Assembly (NCBI GenBank): GCA_035541475.1
Contig: DATKND010000083.1
Span: 1-43,701, forward strand
Direction: 5' to 3'
DNA from: DASUFZ01 sp035541475
GTDB taxonomy: Bacteria > Myxococcota_A > UBA9160 > SMWR01
Length of the DNA: 43,701 nt
The position numbers and the translations under genes are program-made. Under the pieces are notes generated by a model. It did no database searches and had not been told where the DNA came from. It was given only the letters and a program-made list of their open reading frames with translations. Below are positions 17,937 through 25,661 of this stretch, in pieces (position 1 is the stretch's first letter; each line of letters starts with the position of its first letter).

Positions 17937-18374
17937 ATGGCGCACGAAGTCGAGCAGAGATCGCTCGCTCGTTACCTCGAAGAGAAGAATCTCAAGCACA
18001 CGCGCCAGCGCGAGGCGATCCTCGAGGTCTTCCTGTCCGCGCGCGGACACATCACCGGTGAGGATCTCTACCAGCAGGTGCGCGCACGCCATCCGCACAT
18101 CGGCTACACCACCGTGTATCGCACGATGAAGCTCCTTTGCGATGCGGGTCTCGCGCACGAGCACAACTTCGATGGCACCACGCGCTACGAGATCGCGCAC
18201 GAGCACCACGACCACCTCGTCTGCGTGCGCTGCGGGAAGATCGTCGAGTTCGAGTGCGAGCTGATCGAGTCCGCCCAGGAACGGATCGCGAAGCAGTACG
18301 GCTTCCGCGTGCTGCGACATCGCCACGAGCTCTACGGTCACTGCCCCGAGTGCCAGAGGCGCGCGCGCGGATAG
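17937..18374 (+). CDS. fur: Ferric uptake regulator (Fur family)
   Basis: A 145-residue protein from ATG 17937. The winged-helix N-terminus carries the typical recognition sequence (HTRQREAILEVFLSARGHIT, then HPHIGYTTVYRTMKLLCDAG). The metal-binding region has HEHHDHLVCVRCGKIVEFE, and the C-terminal pair CPEC completes a structural zinc site with CVRC. HHDHLVCVRCGKIVEF is characteristic of true Fur rather than Zur or PerR, though subfamily is not certain. It represses iron uptake genes with Fe2+ as corepressor. A Fur-box-like dyad lies about 70 bases after its stop, in front of the next gene. Confidence 0.92.
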   Translation: MAHEVEQRSLARYLEEKNLKHTRQREAILEVFLSARGHITGEDLYQQVRARHPHIGYTTVYRTMKLLCDAGLAHEHNFDGTTRYEIAHEHHDHLVCVRCGKIVEFECELIESAQERIAKQYGFRVLRHRHELYGHCPECQRRARG

Positions 18375-18444
18375 CGCGCATGGGCGCGGTCTGGTGCGCG
18401 CGCGCCCGTTGACAGCGACGCGGGCGCTCGCGTACCGTGTAAAA

Positions 18445-18467
18445 ATGAATTTGCTTTTCAATTTCAT
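18445..18467. promoter_or_regulatory. AT-rich 23-bp dyad, candidate Fur operator
   Basis: ATGAATTTG, 5 bases, then CAATTTCAT form an imperfect palindrome in an AT-rich island within GC-rich DNA. TGAATTTGCTTTTCA matches 11 of the 14 defined positions of the delta-proteobacterial Fur-box form TGAAAATNATTTTCA. It ends 6 bases before the ATG of the zinc-ribbon gene at 18474 and follows fur. Confidence 0.5.
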
Positions 18468-18473
18468 CGAGCG

Positions 18474-18674
18474 ATGAAAACTGCTTCATCTCGACCCGAA
18501 CCCGCCGCCGCGTGCCGCTGCGTGTGCGGGAGTCTGGTCGCGCGCGTGGTGACCGACGGCATCGAGCTGAAGTGCCGCCGCTGCAAGCGCAAGCTGCTCG
18601 TCCCGCTCTCGCCAGAGATCGCGAGGCGATCGGGCGCCTCGCTGCGCGTGCGCGAAGTCCCGGACTCCGCGTGA
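18474..18674 (+). CDS. Small Com-like zinc-ribbon protein
   Basis: A 66-residue protein with CRCVCGSLVARVV and IELKCRRCKRKLLVPL, two Cys pairs that form a likely zinc knuckle. The arrangement resembles the Com family (Mu-like translation regulator and chromosomal relatives). Many chromosomal Com-like proteins are not in prophages, and no other phage gene is present here. The gene follows fur and has a Fur-box-like dyad overlapping its promoter or ribosome-site region, so it may be iron-controlled. There is no clear Shine-Dalgarno. The role is unknown. Confidence 0.68.
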   Translation: MKTASSRPEPAAACRCVCGSLVARVVTDGIELKCRRCKRKLLVPLSPEIARRSGASLRVREVPDSA

Positions 18675-18727
18675 AGGATCGATCGGCGCATTAAAGCCGC
18701 GCGCGCGCGAATCCGATCCGAGTCGCG

Positions 18728-18889
18728 ATGAGCGGAACCCCCTCCTGCTCCGTGTGCAGCGCGGACCTCCAGTTCGCCGGCGACGAACGGCCCGGCGACG
18801 AGGTCTTCTGCACCTACTGCGGCGCACCCTTCCGCGTCAAGCGCGTGGCGACGCAGGAGGAGGACTTCGAGGTCGAGGAAGAGTATTAG
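18728..18889 (+). CDS. Small zinc-ribbon protein with acidic tail
   Basis: A 53-residue gene from ATG 18728 to the TAG at 18887-18889. It has two CxxC knuckles (CSVC and CTYC, 22 residues apart) and a strongly acidic end (EEDFEVEEEY). The layout resembles LysW/ArgW amino-group carrier proteins: an N-terminal zinc ribbon and an acidic tail. The diagnostic C-terminal EDWGE is missing, so that assignment is not made. Its last bases overlap the stop of rfbC on the other strand by 3 bases (18887-18889), giving fully convergent genes. Confidence 0.6.
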   Translation: MSGTPSCSVCSADLQFAGDERPGDEVFCTYCGAPFRVKRVATQEEDFEVEEEY

Positions 18890-19446
18890 CCCGCGAAGTC
18901 GACCAGCCGTTCGCGCACGCGCGCGAGCGGCGGCGCGGCGGCGTCGCGCGGCGACAGCACCGGCGCGGCGACGGGCCACGGGATCGCGAGCTCCGGGTCG
19001 TTCCAGGCGACGCAGAACTCGTCCTCGGGGTGGTAGACCTCGGTGCACTTGTACTCGACCTGCGCCGCGTCGCTGGTGACGACGAAGCCGTGCAGGAATC
19101 CGGGCGGCACCCAGAGCTGGCGGTGATTGTCCGCCGAGAGCACGGCCGCGATGTGGCGGCCGAAGGTCGGCGAGCCGCGCCGCACGTCGACCGCGACGTC
19201 CCAGATCTCGCCCGCGATCACGCGCACGAGCTTTCCCTGCGCGTGCGGATGCTGCGCGTGCAGTCCGCGCAGCGTGTCGCGCGAGGACCGCGAGTGATTG
19301 TCCTGCACGAAGACCGCCTCGACGCCGCCGGCGCGGTACTTCTCCGCGTGCCAGCTCTCGAGGAAGAAGCCGCGCGGATCCCGGTGCACGACTGGTTCGA
19401 CGAGCACGACTCCCGGGATTTCCGTGCGCGCGAAGCGCAGGCTCAA
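18886..19446 (-). CDS. rfbC: dTDP-4-dehydrorhamnose 3,5-epimerase
   Basis: A 186-residue protein starting at TTG 19446, which overlaps the rfbA stop as TTGA; the normal family N-terminus (LRFARTEIPGVVLVEP) begins right there. The frame is open upstream but only across rfbA. Family motifs: DPRGFFLESWHAEKY, QDNHSRS, LRGLHAQHPHAQGKLVRVIA with the catalytic His, WVPPGFLHGFVV, and EYKCTEVYHPEDEF. It epimerises C3 and C5 of dTDP-4-keto-6-deoxyglucose in dTDP-L-rhamnose synthesis. RfbB and RfbD are not in the window, so the pathway must be completed elsewhere. Confidence 0.94.
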   Translation of the reverse strand: MSLRFARTEIPGVVLVEPVVHRDPRGFFLESWHAEKYRAGGVEAVFVQDNHSRSSRDTLRGLHAQHPHAQGKLVRVIAGEIWDVAVDVRRGSPTFGRHIAAVLSADNHRQLWVPPGFLHGFVVTSDAAQVEYKCTEVYHPEDEFCVAWNDPELAIPWPVAAPVLSPRDAAAPPLARVRERLVDFAG

Positions 19447-20315
19447 GCCAGCTCTCCTTCCGCGAGCGCGCGAAGGTAGCTGCCGTAGCTCGACTTCATG
19501 CCGTCGGCGAGCGCGCGCAGCTCCGCGCGCGAGATCCAGCCCTTGCGGAAGGCGATCTCCTCGAGGCACGCGATGCGGAGTCCCTGCCGCTCCTGCAGCG
19601 TCTCGACGAAGTTGCACGCCTGCAGCAGCGACTCGTAGGTCCCGGTGTCGAGCCAGGCGACGCCGCGCCCGAGCTTCTCCACGCACAGCGTGCCGCTCTC
19701 GAGGTACGCGCGGTTCACGTCCGTGATCTCGAGCTCGCCCCGCGCCGAGGGCCGGAGCCCCGCGGCGATCTCGAGCACCCGGTTGTCGTAGAAGTAGAGG
19801 CCCGTCACCGCATAGTGTGAGCGCGGCTTCGCGGGCTTCTCCTCGATTCCGACGGCGCGGCCGGCCGCGTCGAACTCGACCACGCCGTAGCGCTCGGGGT
19901 CGTGAACCCAGTAGCCGAACACGGTGGCGCCCTTCTCGCGAGACGCCGCGCGCAGCAGCACCTCCGTGAAGCCCTGCCCGTAGAAGACGTTGTCGCCGAG
20001 CGCGAGCGCGACGCGCTGGCCGCCGACGAAGTCGCGCCCGATGCGGAAGGCCTGCGCCAGGCCTTCGGGCCGCGGCTGCTCCGCATAGCGGATGTCCATC
20101 CCGAGATGGCGGCCGTCGCCGAAGAGCCGGCGGTACGACGGCAGGTCGTCCGGCGTGGAGATCAGCAGCACTTCCCGGATGCCGGTCAGCATCAAGGTGG
20201 AGAGCGGGTAGTAGACCATCGGCTTGTCGTAGATCGGGATCAGCTGCTTCGAGATCCCGCGCGTGATCGGGTAGAGGCGTGTCCCCGAGCCGCCGGCCAG
20301 CAGGATGCCCTTCAT
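19443..20315 (-). CDS. rfbA: Glucose-1-phosphate thymidylyltransferase
   Basis: A 290-residue protein from ATG 20315. It has the nucleotidyltransferase signature MKGILLAGGSGTRLYPIT, followed by SKQLIPIYDKPMVYYPLSTL, ALGDNVFYGQGF, VVEFDAAGRAVGIEEKP and GVAWLDTGTYESLLQACNFV. Length and motifs match RmlA/RfbA. It makes dTDP-glucose from dTTP and glucose-1-phosphate, the first step toward dTDP-rhamnose for O-antigen or other glycans. It starts only 11 bases after the topoisomerase VI subunit A stop and is translationally coupled to rfbC, so all four genes may be one transcript. Confidence 0.95.
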   Translation of the reverse strand: MKGILLAGGSGTRLYPITRGISKQLIPIYDKPMVYYPLSTLMLTGIREVLLISTPDDLPSYRRLFGDGRHLGMDIRYAEQPRPEGLAQAFRIGRDFVGGQRVALALGDNVFYGQGFTEVLLRAASREKGATVFGYWVHDPERYGVVEFDAAGRAVGIEEKPAKPRSHYAVTGLYFYDNRVLEIAAGLRPSARGELEITDVNRAYLESGTLCVEKLGRGVAWLDTGTYESLLQACNFVETLQERQGLRIACLEEIAFRKGWISRAELRALADGMKSSYGSYLRALAEGELA

Positions 20316-20326
20316 CGCGTCGCCGC

Positions 20327-21520
20327 TCACGGCAGGAACTGCGAGGGGTTCGCGAGCTTCGCCGGCAGGTACTCGTCGATCACATAGTTGAGCCCCCACT
20401 TCGCGAGTGCCTGCTGCTCGGCGCGCACGCCCATCTTGAGCAGCTGGTCGATGGCCAGCTGCCACGGCTTGTGCACCTTGAAGAAGGGGTCGTTCTTCAG
20501 CGCGTCGCGCGCGCGCTTCACGTCGACGTCCTGCAGCGGGTGCGTCGGCAGGCGGTAGTCGACGATGTCCTGCGGCGTCACGCCGAGATAGCGGGCCTGC
20601 GGGACGCAGAAGAACTGCGACAGGTGCGCGGCGTTGCCGGAGCCGACCTTCAGAGTCCGGTAGATGTTCGAGATGCCGTAGGGATCGCAGTCGACGAAGG
20701 CGTAGACCGGCAGCTTGCACTCGTCGGAGAGCTTGCGGATGAAGCGGCGCGTCGCGCGGGTCGGGACGCCGGCCAGCGACACCAGGATGCAATTCGCGGT
20801 CTGCCAGAACTTGTGGCTCTGCAGGCGCTGGAACACGCCGCCCGTCTCGATCGCGAGCACGAACTTCGCGTCGGTCTCGAAGGAGAGCTGCTCGACGCTC
20901 GACGGGATCGAGTACGCGCCCGAGCCGAAGCGCGTGCAGTCGATCCGCTCGATCACGCCGGTCTCGCGGTCGGGATCGAGCACCACGAGCCGGCCCGCCA
21001 CCGCGCCGCCGTGCTCGTCGGGGATGAAGCGGAGCTGCTCGCGCGAGGTGCCGCGCACAGAGAAGAGCGCCTCGATGTCGTCCATCACAGCGTCGGACTC
21101 GACCTGATCGTCGAAGCGCGCCTCCTCCCAGTTCTTGCTCTGGTAGTAGGCGTCTCGCTTGGTGGCGAAGTCGTTGCCTCGGACGAGCTCCTTCGAGAGC
21201 CCCATCATGCGCAGCGTCTGTGCGAAGCTCTTCACGGTGTTGACCGTGAGCGTCCGCACCTTCTTCGAGCGCCCGATCTCGAAGTAGCCCTTCCCGGTCG
21301 AGTAGGTGACGTTCTTCAGGGATCGCACGGGGAAGGCGAGATCGGGCTTGTGCTGCTTCAGGATCTCCTGGTGCACGCCGGTGGCGGCGTCGCGGATCTG
21401 CTCGAGCACGACCGCGTCGCTCTGCTTGATGCGCTCGGCCACCGCGTTGGCATGCGACTTCTCGCCGCCACGCGCCGCGCCGGACGCCTTCTTGCGCGCC
21501 GATTTCTTCTTCGCCGCCAT
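20327..21520 (-). CDS. top6A: DNA topoisomerase VI subunit A (Spo11-like)
   Basis: A 397-residue protein from ATG 21520; the Lys-rich N-terminus (AAKKKSARKKASG) is probably a flexible extension. The winged-helix catalytic motif is TKRDAYYQSKNW with the tyrosine at 125/126, matching the Spo11/Top6A active site. The Toprim domain shows the metal-binding Glu in VLAIETGGVF (about 223) and Asp residues in VYAFVDCDPYGISNIY (about 275-282). LGVTPQDIVDY and the C-terminal part are also family-like. With subunit B it forms an A2B2 type IIB topoisomerase. The stop of top6B lies 2 bases before this start. The enzyme is usual in archaea and plants but patchy in bacteria. Confidence 0.93.
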   Translation of the reverse strand: MAAKKKSARKKASGAARGGEKSHANAVAERIKQSDAVVLEQIRDAATGVHQEILKQHKPDLAFPVRSLKNVTYSTGKGYFEIGRSKKVRTLTVNTVKSFAQTLRMMGLSKELVRGNDFATKRDAYYQSKNWEEARFDDQVESDAVMDDIEALFSVRGTSREQLRFIPDEHGGAVAGRLVVLDPDRETGVIERIDCTRFGSGAYSIPSSVEQLSFETDAKFVLAIETGGVFQRLQSHKFWQTANCILVSLAGVPTRATRRFIRKLSDECKLPVYAFVDCDPYGISNIYRTLKVGSGNAAHLSQFFCVPQARYLGVTPQDIVDYRLPTHPLQDVDVKRARDALKNDPFFKVHKPWQLAIDQLLKMGVRAEQQALAKWGLNYVIDEYLPAKLANPSQFLP

Positions 21521-21522
21521 GC

Positions 21523-23301
21523 TCACGCCTTCCGGCTGCGCTCGAGCACGCTTCCGAGCTTGCGCACCACGTCGTCGCGCTGCACGTCGGAGAGCTCGAG
21601 GATCTGCTGCAGGCCGATCGCGACCTGCGGGATGTACTTCTCGATGTAGGAGCGCTTCTTGGCCTCGTCGGCCTCGCGCCGGCGCTTGCGGATGTACATG
21701 GCCACGCGGCGTCCGCACTCCTGCAGGCCGAGCCGGATCTCCTTCACGATCTCCGGGTAGTGCGCGATCGCGTCCTTGCTCTCGGAGGTGAAGGGCACCC
21801 ACACGCTCGCGATGTGGACCATCAGCAGCATCGGGCCGAGCGGCAGGGCGCCCTTTGGCTGCTGCATCTGATAGGCCTTCCAGTCCGTCTGCATCACGGC
21901 CCTGGTGATGGCGCAGGCGCCCTGCTGGTACTGGAGCGGTACGCGGTTCGCGTAGCGGTAGAGCGTGATCGACTCCTCGGCCGGCAGTTCGCCGCCGTAG
22001 GCGAGCCCGACCTCGATCAGGAACGGGTTGCCGCGGTACACGTTCGGGCGTCGCGTGATGGCGGCGTGGAAGTCGGTCTTCACTTCCGTGGCCAGCGCGC
22101 GCTCGATCAGCGCCTCGCCGATCGGCGCGATGCAGTCGGTCGGAGGCGCCATGATCTTCGTCGCCTGGATCGCGCGGTGGACCGCATCCGCCTCTTCGCG
22201 CGTGATCTCGGACGGGCGCCGCGTCGGCGCGACCCCCGCCTTCTCGCAGATCTCGTCGGCCGTGCGCCCCGACACGCGAGAGAAGTCGCTCACCAGACAG
22301 CCGCGCAGGTTTCTCGCGGTCGTGTCGCGGAACATCTGCATCAGCACGCCGAGCTCGACGCCGTAGGGATGCGGCCGGATCTCGGAGGTCTCGGGCGGCA
22401 GCTCCTCGCTGACGCGCGGGAACACGTGCTCGGCGCCGTGCTCCTCCGCTTTCGGCGGCACGTAGGTGATCTGCGCGTGCGGGTTCGCGAGCGAGATCTG
22501 GCGGATGTAGCTGTCGACGGAGTGCTGGCCGCCTCGGTAGTTGCCCTCGAGCTCGATCTCGACGCGCGTGCCGTGGTCGCGGTGCCAGTCGATGTCGGCC
22601 TCGTGTTTCACCTTCGGCTCGTTGCTGCGCGTGTCGATCACGAGCTGCACGTGTTTGGCGCGACTCTTCGCGCCGGTGCGCGACACGATCTCGACGGGCT
22701 TGCCGGTGGTGAGCAGGCCGTACATGCCGGCCGCGCTGATGCCGATGCCCTGCTGGCCGCGGCTCTGGCGCAATCGGTGGAACTTCGAACCGTAGAGCAG
22801 GCGCCCGAACACCTTCGGCACCTGGCTGGCGACGATGCCGGGCCCGTTGTCCTCGATCGCGATGCGGAAGCGGGTCTCGGCGAGCTGCCGGATCTCGACG
22901 CGGATGTCCGGCAAGATGCCCGCCTCCTCGCACGCGTCGAGGGCGTTGTCGACGCCCTCCTTCACCGTCGTCAGGATCGCCTTCGAGGGATTGTCGAAGC
23001 CGAGCAGGTGTCGGTTCTTGGCGAAGAACTCCGAGACGGAGATGTCGCGCTGCTTCTTCGCGAGCTCGGCGGCGGTCGCGCGCTCGCGCTCCCGCGCGCC
23101 ACGGCGCGAGCTGCGCGGCGCCTTCGCCTTCGCCGCGGTCGAGCCGCGCTTCGGGGCTGGCTTCGATGCCGGTTGGCCCTCGTCTCGCGCGCGCCTCATC
23201 GCGTCCTTCCGGCGCTTCGGCCCCGCTTCGGCGCCCTCGCGCCGCGAGGCCACCGGGCTCGCGACCAGCTCGAGCTGGGCGGGCGTCCCCGGCTCCGCCA
23301 T
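21523..23301 (-). CDS. top6B: DNA topoisomerase VI subunit B (GHKL ATPase)
   Basis: A 592-residue protein. The first 85 or so residues are a basic, low-complexity extension rich in Lys, Arg and Ala. The GHKL ATPase core follows: VKEGVDNALDACEEAG with the Mg-binding Asn near 115, IEDNGPGI, and SRGQQGIGISAAGMYG (lid). The central and transducer parts carry EITREEADAVHRAIQATKIM and TRRPNVYRGNPFLIEVGLAY, typical of Top6B. ATP binding dimerises the subunit and gates strand passage by subunit A. It is translationally close to top6A and is preceded by a 49-residue gene after a 165-base gap. Confidence 0.94.
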   Translation of the reverse strand: MAEPGTPAQLELVASPVASRREGAEAGPKRRKDAMRRARDEGQPASKPAPKRGSTAAKAKAPRSSRRGARERERATAAELAKKQRDISVSEFFAKNRHLLGFDNPSKAILTTVKEGVDNALDACEEAGILPDIRVEIRQLAETRFRIAIEDNGPGIVASQVPKVFGRLLYGSKFHRLRQSRGQQGIGISAAGMYGLLTTGKPVEIVSRTGAKSRAKHVQLVIDTRSNEPKVKHEADIDWHRDHGTRVEIELEGNYRGGQHSVDSYIRQISLANPHAQITYVPPKAEEHGAEHVFPRVSEELPPETSEIRPHPYGVELGVLMQMFRDTTARNLRGCLVSDFSRVSGRTADEICEKAGVAPTRRPSEITREEADAVHRAIQATKIMAPPTDCIAPIGEALIERALATEVKTDFHAAITRRPNVYRGNPFLIEVGLAYGGELPAEESITLYRYANRVPLQYQQGACAITRAVMQTDWKAYQMQQPKGALPLGPMLLMVHIASVWVPFTSESKDAIAHYPEIVKEIRLGLQECGRRVAMYIRKRRREADEAKKRSYIEKYIPQVAIGLQQILELSDVQRDDVVRKLGSVLERSRKA

Positions 23302-23466
23302 GCATCACCCCCACCGATTCTTCGCGGCGCGCGGCGGTCGCGCGTCCGGCGTGGGGTCGATGTGTTCCACACGCGCCGGGGGCGCGCAACTGCAAGCGCC
23401 GCAGGCGAGCGAAGATCAGAGGTCCGGACCCGGCTCGCACTCGACTGCGGGGTCTACGAGCGCCCG

Positions 23467-23616
23467 CTACCGGAAATCCTCGACGCTCGAGCCGCGGAAG
23501 TTGCCGCAGAGGCGAGCTTGTCCGGTCTCGAGCATGTGGAGCACGGTCGCGATCACCTCGTGCTCGTCCTCGGTCACCTCGGAGATCGCGCGCACCAGCT
23601 CCAGGAGAGTCGTCAT
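23467..23616 (-). CDS. Small uncharacterised protein upstream of topoisomerase VI
   Basis: A 49-residue protein starting MTTLLELVRAISEVT and ending in RLCGNFRGSSVEDFR. GAGGAG lies 7 bases before ATG 23616; an in-frame ATG at 23667 would give 66 residues. It is helical, with a run of hydrophobic positions (VIATVLHMLETG) and no membrane segment. The layout (helical N-terminus, then a short strand with LCGNF) looks like a small adaptor, but I do not recognise a named family. Same strand as top6B, so it could be the first gene of that transcript. Confidence 0.65.
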   Translation of the reverse strand: MTTLLELVRAISEVTEDEHEVIATVLHMLETGQARLCGNFRGSSVEDFR

Positions 23617-23887
23617 GCGCGTCTCCTCGACGATGAATTGAATGGAAACGGCCCGCGCTGCACCCATCGAGCACCCCTCGTCACCTCGATGTGAGAAGCA
23701 TCGGACGTGCCAGCCGCTCGAGAGCCGATCCGGACGTCCTCTGCGGCGCGTGAGGAGTTCAGCAATTCGGCTGGTTGAGCGAGATAGTTGCCGGCCAGGT
23801 TCCCCCTGGGTGCCGGGGGATTGCCGGCGCGAGTGACGAGAATCGATCACGACGTGTCGGGTTTTGGACGGTCTTCCCGGCGCCGGC

Positions 23888-25489
23888 TCAACGCGCTCCG
23901 TCGACGTTCGAGTCGGCGCGAAATCCGAGCGCTTCGGCCATCGCCGGCGCCTCGATTTGCGGGGTTCCCTCGAGGTCCGCGATCGTGCGCGCGACCCGCA
24001 GAGCGCGACGCGCGGCTCGCGCGGACAGGCCGAGTCGTTCGAACGCGCGACCGAGGAGCCGGGAGGCGTCCGGCGTCGAGGTCGCGACCCGCTCGAGCTC
24101 CGCGTCGAGGAGCCTGGCATTCGTGCGACCGCTGCGCGTGAGCTGCCTCGCTTGCGCGAGCCGCACACGCTCGCGTGTGGCCGGGGTCGCGAGCGCGCCG
24201 GCGGGTGGCGTGTCGAGCTCGTGCCACGCGACCGGGAGCAGCGACACGTGCAGATCGATCCGGTCGAGCAGTGGCCCCGAGATGCGCGCCGCGTAGCGCG
24301 CGACGGCGGCGTCGTCGCAACGACAGTCGCGCAGCGGCGCGCCGCGCCAACCGCACGGGCACGGGTTCATCGCCGCAACGAGCTGGAAGTCGGCGGGAAA
24401 CGCGCAGGTGACGCCGGCGCGCGCGACCACGACCCGGCGCTCCTCCAGCACCTGGCGGAGCGACTCGAGCGCTCGCCGCTCGAACTCCGGGAGCTCGTCG
24501 AGGAAGAGCACGCCTCGGTGCGCGAGCGAGACCTCACCGGGCCGCGGCGGATTTCCGCCGCCGAGCAGACCGGCCGTGCTGGCCGTGTGATGCGGCGCGC
24601 GGAATGGCCGCTCCGGCGCGAGCGCGCCGCGCAGCGATCCGGCGACTCCGTGGATGCGCGTGACCTCGAGGGACTCGTCCGCGGCGAGCTCCGGCAGCAG
24701 CCCCGGCAGCCGCGTCGCGAGCATCGTCTTGCCGGATCCCGGCGGACCCCGGAGCAGAAGCGCGTGTCCGCCCGCGGCCGTGATCTCGAGTGCGCGCTTG
24801 GCGGTCTCCTGACCGCGGACGTCGGCGAGGTCCCGATCGGAGCGGGTGGGAGCGAGCGCCGGCTTCGGCTCGGCGCGCGGCAGCGACTCCGCGCCGAGCA
24901 GATGGCGCGCCACCGCACCGAGGTCGGGCGCCGCGCGCACGTCGAGACCCGGCGCGAGCGCGGCCTCGGCGGCGCCTTCTTCCGGTGTCACGAGTCGCGC
25001 GCAACCGCTCTCGCGGGCGGCGAGCGCGAGGGCGAGCGCGCCGCGCAGCGGGCGGAGCCGACCGTCGAGCGCCAGCTCGCCGACGAAGGCGGTGTGTGTG
25101 ACGGAGTCGGCTTCGATAGCGCCGCTCTCGACGAGCACGCCCACCGCGATCGCGAGGTCGAGCCCCGCGCCGGTCTTGCGCAGATCGGCAGGCGCGAGAT
25201 TCACGGTGACGCGGCGCTCCGGGAAGCGCTGTCCGACGGCGGCGATCGCGGCGCGCACGCGGGCCGCGCTCTCGCGGACCGCCGCGGCCGGCAGACCGAC
25301 GATGTCGATGCGGGGCAGCTGCGAGCTGATCCGCACCTCGACCTCGACAGCCACCCCGTCGACACCGAGCAGTGAAGCCGAGACGACTCGCGACAGCGGA
25401 TGTCCGGAGCGGGACCGGGTTCGGGGCGCAGAGCGATGCGAGAGAGGGAAGAAGGCAGGACCCCGCCGAGGCAGGGCCCTGCCTTCCAC
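23888..25489 (-). CDS. comM: ComM/YifB-family AAA+ helicase (Mg-chelatase-like)
   Basis: A 533-residue frame from GTG 25489. Homology begins near residue 32 (LSRVVSASLLGVDGVAVEVE), so the first 31 residues are doubtful; a CTG at 25396 would fit the family start. The N-terminal Lon-like domain has PRIDIVGLPAAAVRESAARV and VTVNLAPADLRKTGAGLDL. The AAA+ part has Walker A RGPPGSGKTM, RPFRAPHHTAS, Walker B GVLFLDELPEF, AAMNPCPCGWRG and a Cys-rich stretch, and LLDRIDLHV. ComM is a hexameric helicase promoting branch migration during natural transformation. Its presence hints at DNA uptake capacity, but no other competence gene is here. Confidence 0.92.
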   Translation of the reverse strand: MEGRALPRRGPAFFPLSHRSAPRTRSRSGHPLSRVVSASLLGVDGVAVEVEVRISSQLPRIDIVGLPAAAVRESAARVRAAIAAVGQRFPERRVTVNLAPADLRKTGAGLDLAIAVGVLVESGAIEADSVTHTAFVGELALDGRLRPLRGALALALAARESGCARLVTPEEGAAEAALAPGLDVRAAPDLGAVARHLLGAESLPRAEPKPALAPTRSDRDLADVRGQETAKRALEITAAGGHALLLRGPPGSGKTMLATRLPGLLPELAADESLEVTRIHGVAGSLRGALAPERPFRAPHHTASTAGLLGGGNPPRPGEVSLAHRGVLFLDELPEFERRALESLRQVLEERRVVVARAGVTCAFPADFQLVAAMNPCPCGWRGAPLRDCRCDDAAVARYAARISGPLLDRIDLHVSLLPVAWHELDTPPAGALATPATRERVRLAQARQLTRSGRTNARLLDAELERVATSTPDASRLLGRAFERLGLSARAARRALRVARTIADLEGTPQIEAPAMAEALGFRADSNVDGAR

Positions 25490-25520
25490 TCTTGAAAAGC
25501 CCCGCCAGAGAGGGGCCTCT
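25451..25520. promoter_or_regulatory. GC-rich inverted repeats over the comM start
   Basis: GAAGGCAGG (25451-25459) and CCTGCCTTC (25478-25486) form a perfect 9-bp stem. Next to it are GCCCC/GGGGC (25499-25503 and 25512-25516) and the self-complementary AGAGGGGCCTCT (25509-25520). The first stem sits over the annotated GTG start of comM, which also favours a later start. Could be an operator, a leader structure for the plus-strand gene at 25662, or a terminator. Confidence 0.4.
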
Positions 25521-25661
25521 GCGAATGAAGTGGGCGGGAGAGTGGCCCCCGTGTCACTTCCCCCGCGGGATCGACTTTGTGCGCTCGAGGCGCGATCCGG
25601 CGTCCAAGAGCAGTAGCATTAGTATGGTGCGCCTCGTTAGCGAGGGGCGGGAGAGATCGAA

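Noticed and set aside
18474..18674. Com-like protein as evidence for a Mu-like prophage
   Set aside because: No other phage gene, no integrase and no attachment site nearby.
20327..23674. A 1115-codon open frame on the minus strand over both topoisomerase VI genes
   Set aside because: Only the part from 21520 to 20327 codes for subunit A. The upstream part is the wrong frame across top6B, kept open by high GC.
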